A stretch of 37,570 nt of DNA from Clostridiales bacterium. Lineage in GTDB: Bacteria > Bacillota > Clostridia > Lachnospirales > Lachnospiraceae. A program made the translations under genes and the position numbers. This document shows positions 34,738 to 37,570 of this stretch, piece after piece; position 1 is the stretch's first letter, and each line of letters opens with the position of its first letter. Location of the stretch: the NCBI GenBank assembly GCA_012518975.1, contig JAAYRC010000245.1, positions 1 through 37,570 of the forward strand, written 5' to 3'. The notes beneath the pieces were generated by a model. It made no database searches. It was not told the origin of the DNA and was given only the letters and a program-made list of their open reading frames with translations.

Positions 34738-36828
34738 CTACTTTGTTAGAAGCATCATGATATCATTACTTCTCTGAATAAACTTTGTCATAGCCTCAGG
34801 CTCTAATGGCTTATGGGCCAGGTATGCTAAATCATACAGCTGTTCGCATATCATCTGTGTATGTTCTGACTCCTCATTAGTAATAATATGCTGTACAAGC
34901 TCATGGTTAGCGTTTAATACAAGGGTTTCTCCGTCACCAAATTGACCAGCACCCATACCTGCCATATTGTACATACGCATCATATCCTGCATTCTACGGC
35001 TTTCCTCTGATAGGGTCATAACAGAGGCTAGCTTATTATTTTTAAGCTTTTCTACCTTAACCTCAAGCTTATCCATTCCTAGAGTCTTTCTAAATAGCTT
35101 AGTCATGGCTTCGGTATTTTTCTTTAGAATCTTTTTATCTTTTTTCTGGGTTTCATCCTTAAATCTATCTGTAATGTCAGCATCTATACGCTGGAATTTT
35201 ACCTTTTGATTCTTATATTCAACATGGCTTATAAAAGGCTGGTCGATATTATGAGTTAGTATAAGAGCATCTAGTCCTTCTTCCTTAAACATGTTAATAT
35301 ACTGGCTCTGTTGCTTCTCATCACTTACATAATAGACAATGACCTCTTCCTCTTCCTCAGACTTATCATCCTCATGGCTTTCAGCACTATCTGCTTCATT
35401 TCCATCTGTAGAAACTTTATCCTCTTTTGTCTCTTTGGAAGCCTCTGCCTTATCAGCTTCTGAGGCCTTGGCTTTAGAGGCCTCTACATATTCATCCAAG
35501 CTTATATATTTTCCTTCAAGGTTCTTATAAATGATAAAATCCTTCATTCTTTCACTGAACTTTTCATCCTTTAGACAGCCAAACTTAATAAAGGGGTTAA
35601 TATCATCCCAGAACTTTTCATAGTCTTCTCTTTCAACCTTGTACATACCAGAAAGCTTATCTCCTACCTTCTTTGTGATGTAGTCAGATATCTTTTTTAC
35701 AAATCCGTCATTTTGAAGTGCACTTCTTGATACATTCAAGGGTAGGTCAGGACAGTCAATCACACCTTTTAGGAGCATCAAAAACTCTGGTATTACTTCC
35801 TTAATATTATCAGCTATAAATACTTGATTATTATATAACTTAATTGTACCCTCTATAGAATCATACTCTGTATTGATTTTCGGAAAATATAGGATGCCCT
35901 TAAGATTAAATGGATAGTCCATATTCAGATGGATCCAGAATAAAGGCTCCTTATAATCATGAAATACCTCACGGTAAAAAGTCTTGTATTCCTCTTCTGT
36001 ACATTCATTTGGATGCTTTGTCCATAGGGGTGTAGTATCATTTATAGGCTTAGGCTTCTTATCCTCTTTCTTGTCATCTTCTTTAGGATCACTACTATCA
36101 TCAGCTGAATCTACTTCCTCTATGGCCTTCCCATCCTCATCAACAGATGTGGTTATAATATCTTCCTTATCTTCGACTTCCTCCTCTTCTGGAGTATTGG
36201 CGTTCTTAAAATATATTTCTACAGGCATAAAGGAACAGTATTTATTAAGGACTTCCTTAACCCGATATTCATTGGAGAATTCATAGCTTTCGTCATTAAG
36301 ATAGAGGGTTATTTCTGTTCCTCTTTCGGTTCTGCTACCTTGTCCCATCTCATACTCTGTACCACCATCGGATTCCCAATAGACAGGGCTAGCTCCCTCC
36401 TGCCAGGACAGTGTATTAATTGTTACCTTGTTTGCTACCATAAATGCTGAATAAAAACCAAGTCCAAAATGGCCAATAATCTGATCATCATTGGTTTTAT
36501 CCTTATATGTCTCTAAGAATTTTTTAGCACCTGAGAAGGCTATCTGATTGATATATTCCTTAACCTCATCTGCAGTCATCCCTATACCATTGTCTGTAAA
36601 GCTTATGGTTTTTTCCTCCGGATTAACTGTAACAAGTATTTTATAATGATTATCCTCGGGAATATCAACCTCACCCATTATCTCTAGCTTCTTTAATTTA
36701 GTAATAGCATCGGATCCATTTGATACAAGCTCTCTAACAAATATATCATGATCCGAATACAACCATTTTTTAATTATAGGAAATATATTTTCCGAATTAA
36801 TCGATAGATTACCTCTTTCTGTACTCAT
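34738..36828 (-). CDS. htpG: Molecular chaperone HtpG (Hsp90) with two charged insertions
   Basis: RELVSNGSDAITKL, DNGIGMT, GHFGLGFYSAFMVA, LPLNVSRSALQND; acidic/lysine-rich segments at aa ~210-262 and ~449-495. Confidence 0.97.
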   Translation of the reverse strand: MSTERGNLSINSENIFPIIKKWLYSDHDIFVRELVSNGSDAITKLKKLEIMGEVDIPEDNHYKILVTVNPEEKTISFTDNGIGMTADEVKEYINQIAFSGAKKFLETYKDKTNDDQIIGHFGLGFYSAFMVANKVTINTLSWQEGASPVYWESDGGTEYEMGQGSRTERGTEITLYLNDESYEFSNEYRVKEVLNKYCSFMPVEIYFKNANTPEEEEVEDKEDIITTSVDEDGKAIEEVDSADDSSDPKEDDKKEDKKPKPINDTTPLWTKHPNECTEEEYKTFYREVFHDYKEPLFWIHLNMDYPFNLKGILYFPKINTEYDSIEGTIKLYNNQVFIADNIKEVIPEFLMLLKGVIDCPDLPLNVSRSALQNDGFVKKISDYITKKVGDKLSGMYKVEREDYEKFWDDINPFIKFGCLKDEKFSERMKDFIIYKNLEGKYISLDEYVEASKAKASEADKAEASKETKEDKVSTDGNEADSAESHEDDKSEEEEEVIVYYVSDEKQQSQYINMFKEEGLDALILTHNIDQPFISHVEYKNQKVKFQRIDADITDRFKDETQKKDKKILKKNTEAMTKLFRKTLGMDKLEVKVEKLKNNKLASVMTLSEESRRMQDMMRMYNMAGMGAGQFGDGETLVLNANHELVQHIITNEESEHTQMICEQLYDLAYLAHKPLEPEAMTKFIQRSNDIMMLLTK

Positions 36829-36889
36829 GCTTTTCTCCTTTCCTACTCTTAATAATATTTAAGTAATTACGAAACTCAAGTTATGATCT

Positions 36890-37061
36890 AGTGCAAGTTT
36901 AACAAACCATGGCAGGCACGCTTTCGCTACCTTCGCCTCGTAACGGTACATAAGCTGCCAAAGTAGGCCAGCTAAATACCGACGGTCTCAGAGTACCTGC
37001 TTGTGGTCCTTGTTTAACTTGCATTAGAAACAAGGATTTCGTGAGTCTCGCAATTGCCTGC
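36890..37061 (-). ncRNA. Candidate structured, pseudoknotted RNA in the htpG leader
   Basis: Minus-strand 9-bp hairpin UCCUUGUUU/AAACAAGGA whose loop UGCAAGUU pairs with downstream AACUUGCA; 7-bp GCAGGCA/UGCCUGC outer helix; GGUAGC-GAAA-GC(G)UGCC hairpin; locally higher GC than flanks. Confidence 0.6.
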
Positions 37062-37139
37062 TTTAATAATATTTTATAGTTAGTCATATCCCTAAATATC
37101 TGTATGTAACCATAGGGCTTGACTAACCTTTTATCAAAT

Positions 37140-37168
37140 ATAATAATACCTTAGACATAAAATGTCAA
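37140..37168 (-). promoter_or_regulatory. Sigma-A promoter TTGACA-N17-TATTAT upstream of the htpG leader
   Basis: Plus-strand ATAATA 37140-37145 and TGTCAA 37163-37168. Confidence 0.8.
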
Positions 37169-37175
37169 GATAAAT

Positions 37176-37202
37176 TTAGCACTCTTCATGCAAGAGTGCT
37201 AA
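37176..37202. promoter_or_regulatory. CIRCE element (HrcA operator)
   Basis: TTAGCACTC-N9-GAGTGCTAA, perfect match to the CIRCE consensus. Confidence 0.95.
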
Positions 37203-37213
37203 CAATTCCCTAT

Positions 37214-37570
37214 CTATTGTTCTTCATACGTAAGTTCTTGACTTTTCAAAAAGTTCTTTACCCACATATCCCATTCCTGTTCCAGAGTCTTATCTAAGGT
37301 AAATGTTTTTATAGCTGTTCCAGTAATTATATGAAGCTCGTTTTTTTCAAATCTTATATTGATAAATAATCCACCCAAGTCTTCTAATCGAAGCTTTCCT
37401 CCTAGGTCTTCAACCAATTTGTTTGCCTGGGCTTGTGGTAGTTGAAACACAATTTTCATTGAAACAGGAGACTTATTACCACGTATTATGGCAAATGCTA
37501 TCCCCTTTATTTCTCCCCACAATACCGCCTGCTCTCCCCCTCTTTCCTCCAATTCCTCTTTTGAAAAAAA
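37214..37570 (-). CDS. C-terminal part of an uncharacterised protein, truncated by window edge
   Basis: Frame has no stop from 37552 to the window end (upstream codons TTT TTT TCA AAA GAG GAA); annotated TTG start is probably internal. Confidence 0.55.
   Translation of the reverse strand, partial: FFSKEELEERGGEQAVLWGEIKGIAFAIIRGNKSPVSMKIVFQLPQAQANKLVEDLGGKLRLEDLGGLFINIRFEKNELHIITGTAIKTFTLDKTLEQEWDMWVKNFLKSQELTYEEQ

Noticed and set aside
35339-36286. Ser-rich plus-strand ORFs (35339-35530, 35984-36286)
   Set aside because: Antisense shadows of the acidic htpG insertions; no RBS or family resemblance.
36899-37087. 62-aa minus-strand ORF upstream of htpG
   Set aside because: Falls on the candidate structured RNA; composition is not protein-like and helices explain the conserved-looking sequence better.
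1-37570. CRISPR arrays, prophage, IS elements, toxin-antitoxin or defence operons
   Set aside because: Looked for regular repeats, transposase/integrase motifs and known defence proteins; only the 30-aa TIR-like stub was seen.

Overview
AT-rich Firmicutes/Clostridia-type chromosomal segment (probably Lachnospiraceae-like, judged from gene content only). Mostly core metabolism: pyruvate:ferredoxin oxidoreductase, DHH phosphoesterase, DUF5688-like protein, GGDEF-EAL protein, an NfnAB-type pair, an HD-domain protein, a radical-SAM/TIGR03915-type putative DNA repair pair, a Fur-family regulator, an Lnr-like ABC-2 exporter divergent from a NarL-type two-component system, a complete glycine cleavage operon (gcvT-H-PA-PB-lplA-lpdA), a NitT/TauT-type ABC transporter, two DegV proteins flanking tRNA-Thr(CGU), a lipoprotein, HtpG, and a gene cut by the right edge. 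No CRISPR array, prophage, transposase or rRNA was recognised. Most unusual items: (1) a predicted secreted lipoprotein (33491-34630) that reads as EF-Tu domain 2 + EF-Tu domain 3 without a GTPase domain, fused to a ribosomal protein L7/L12 C-terminal domain; (2) a pseudoknotted candidate structured RNA in the leader between a CIRCE-associated promoter and htpG; (3) two LexA/Cheo-box-like palindromes bracketing the promoter of the radical-SAM DNA repair pair; (4) a 30-codon TIR-domain-like N-terminal stub with its own RBS just upstream of the DHH gene; (5) two unannotated small ORFs coupled to the HD gene; (6) several clean inverted repeats in regulatory regions. All family calls are by eye from the supplied translations; no database search was run.
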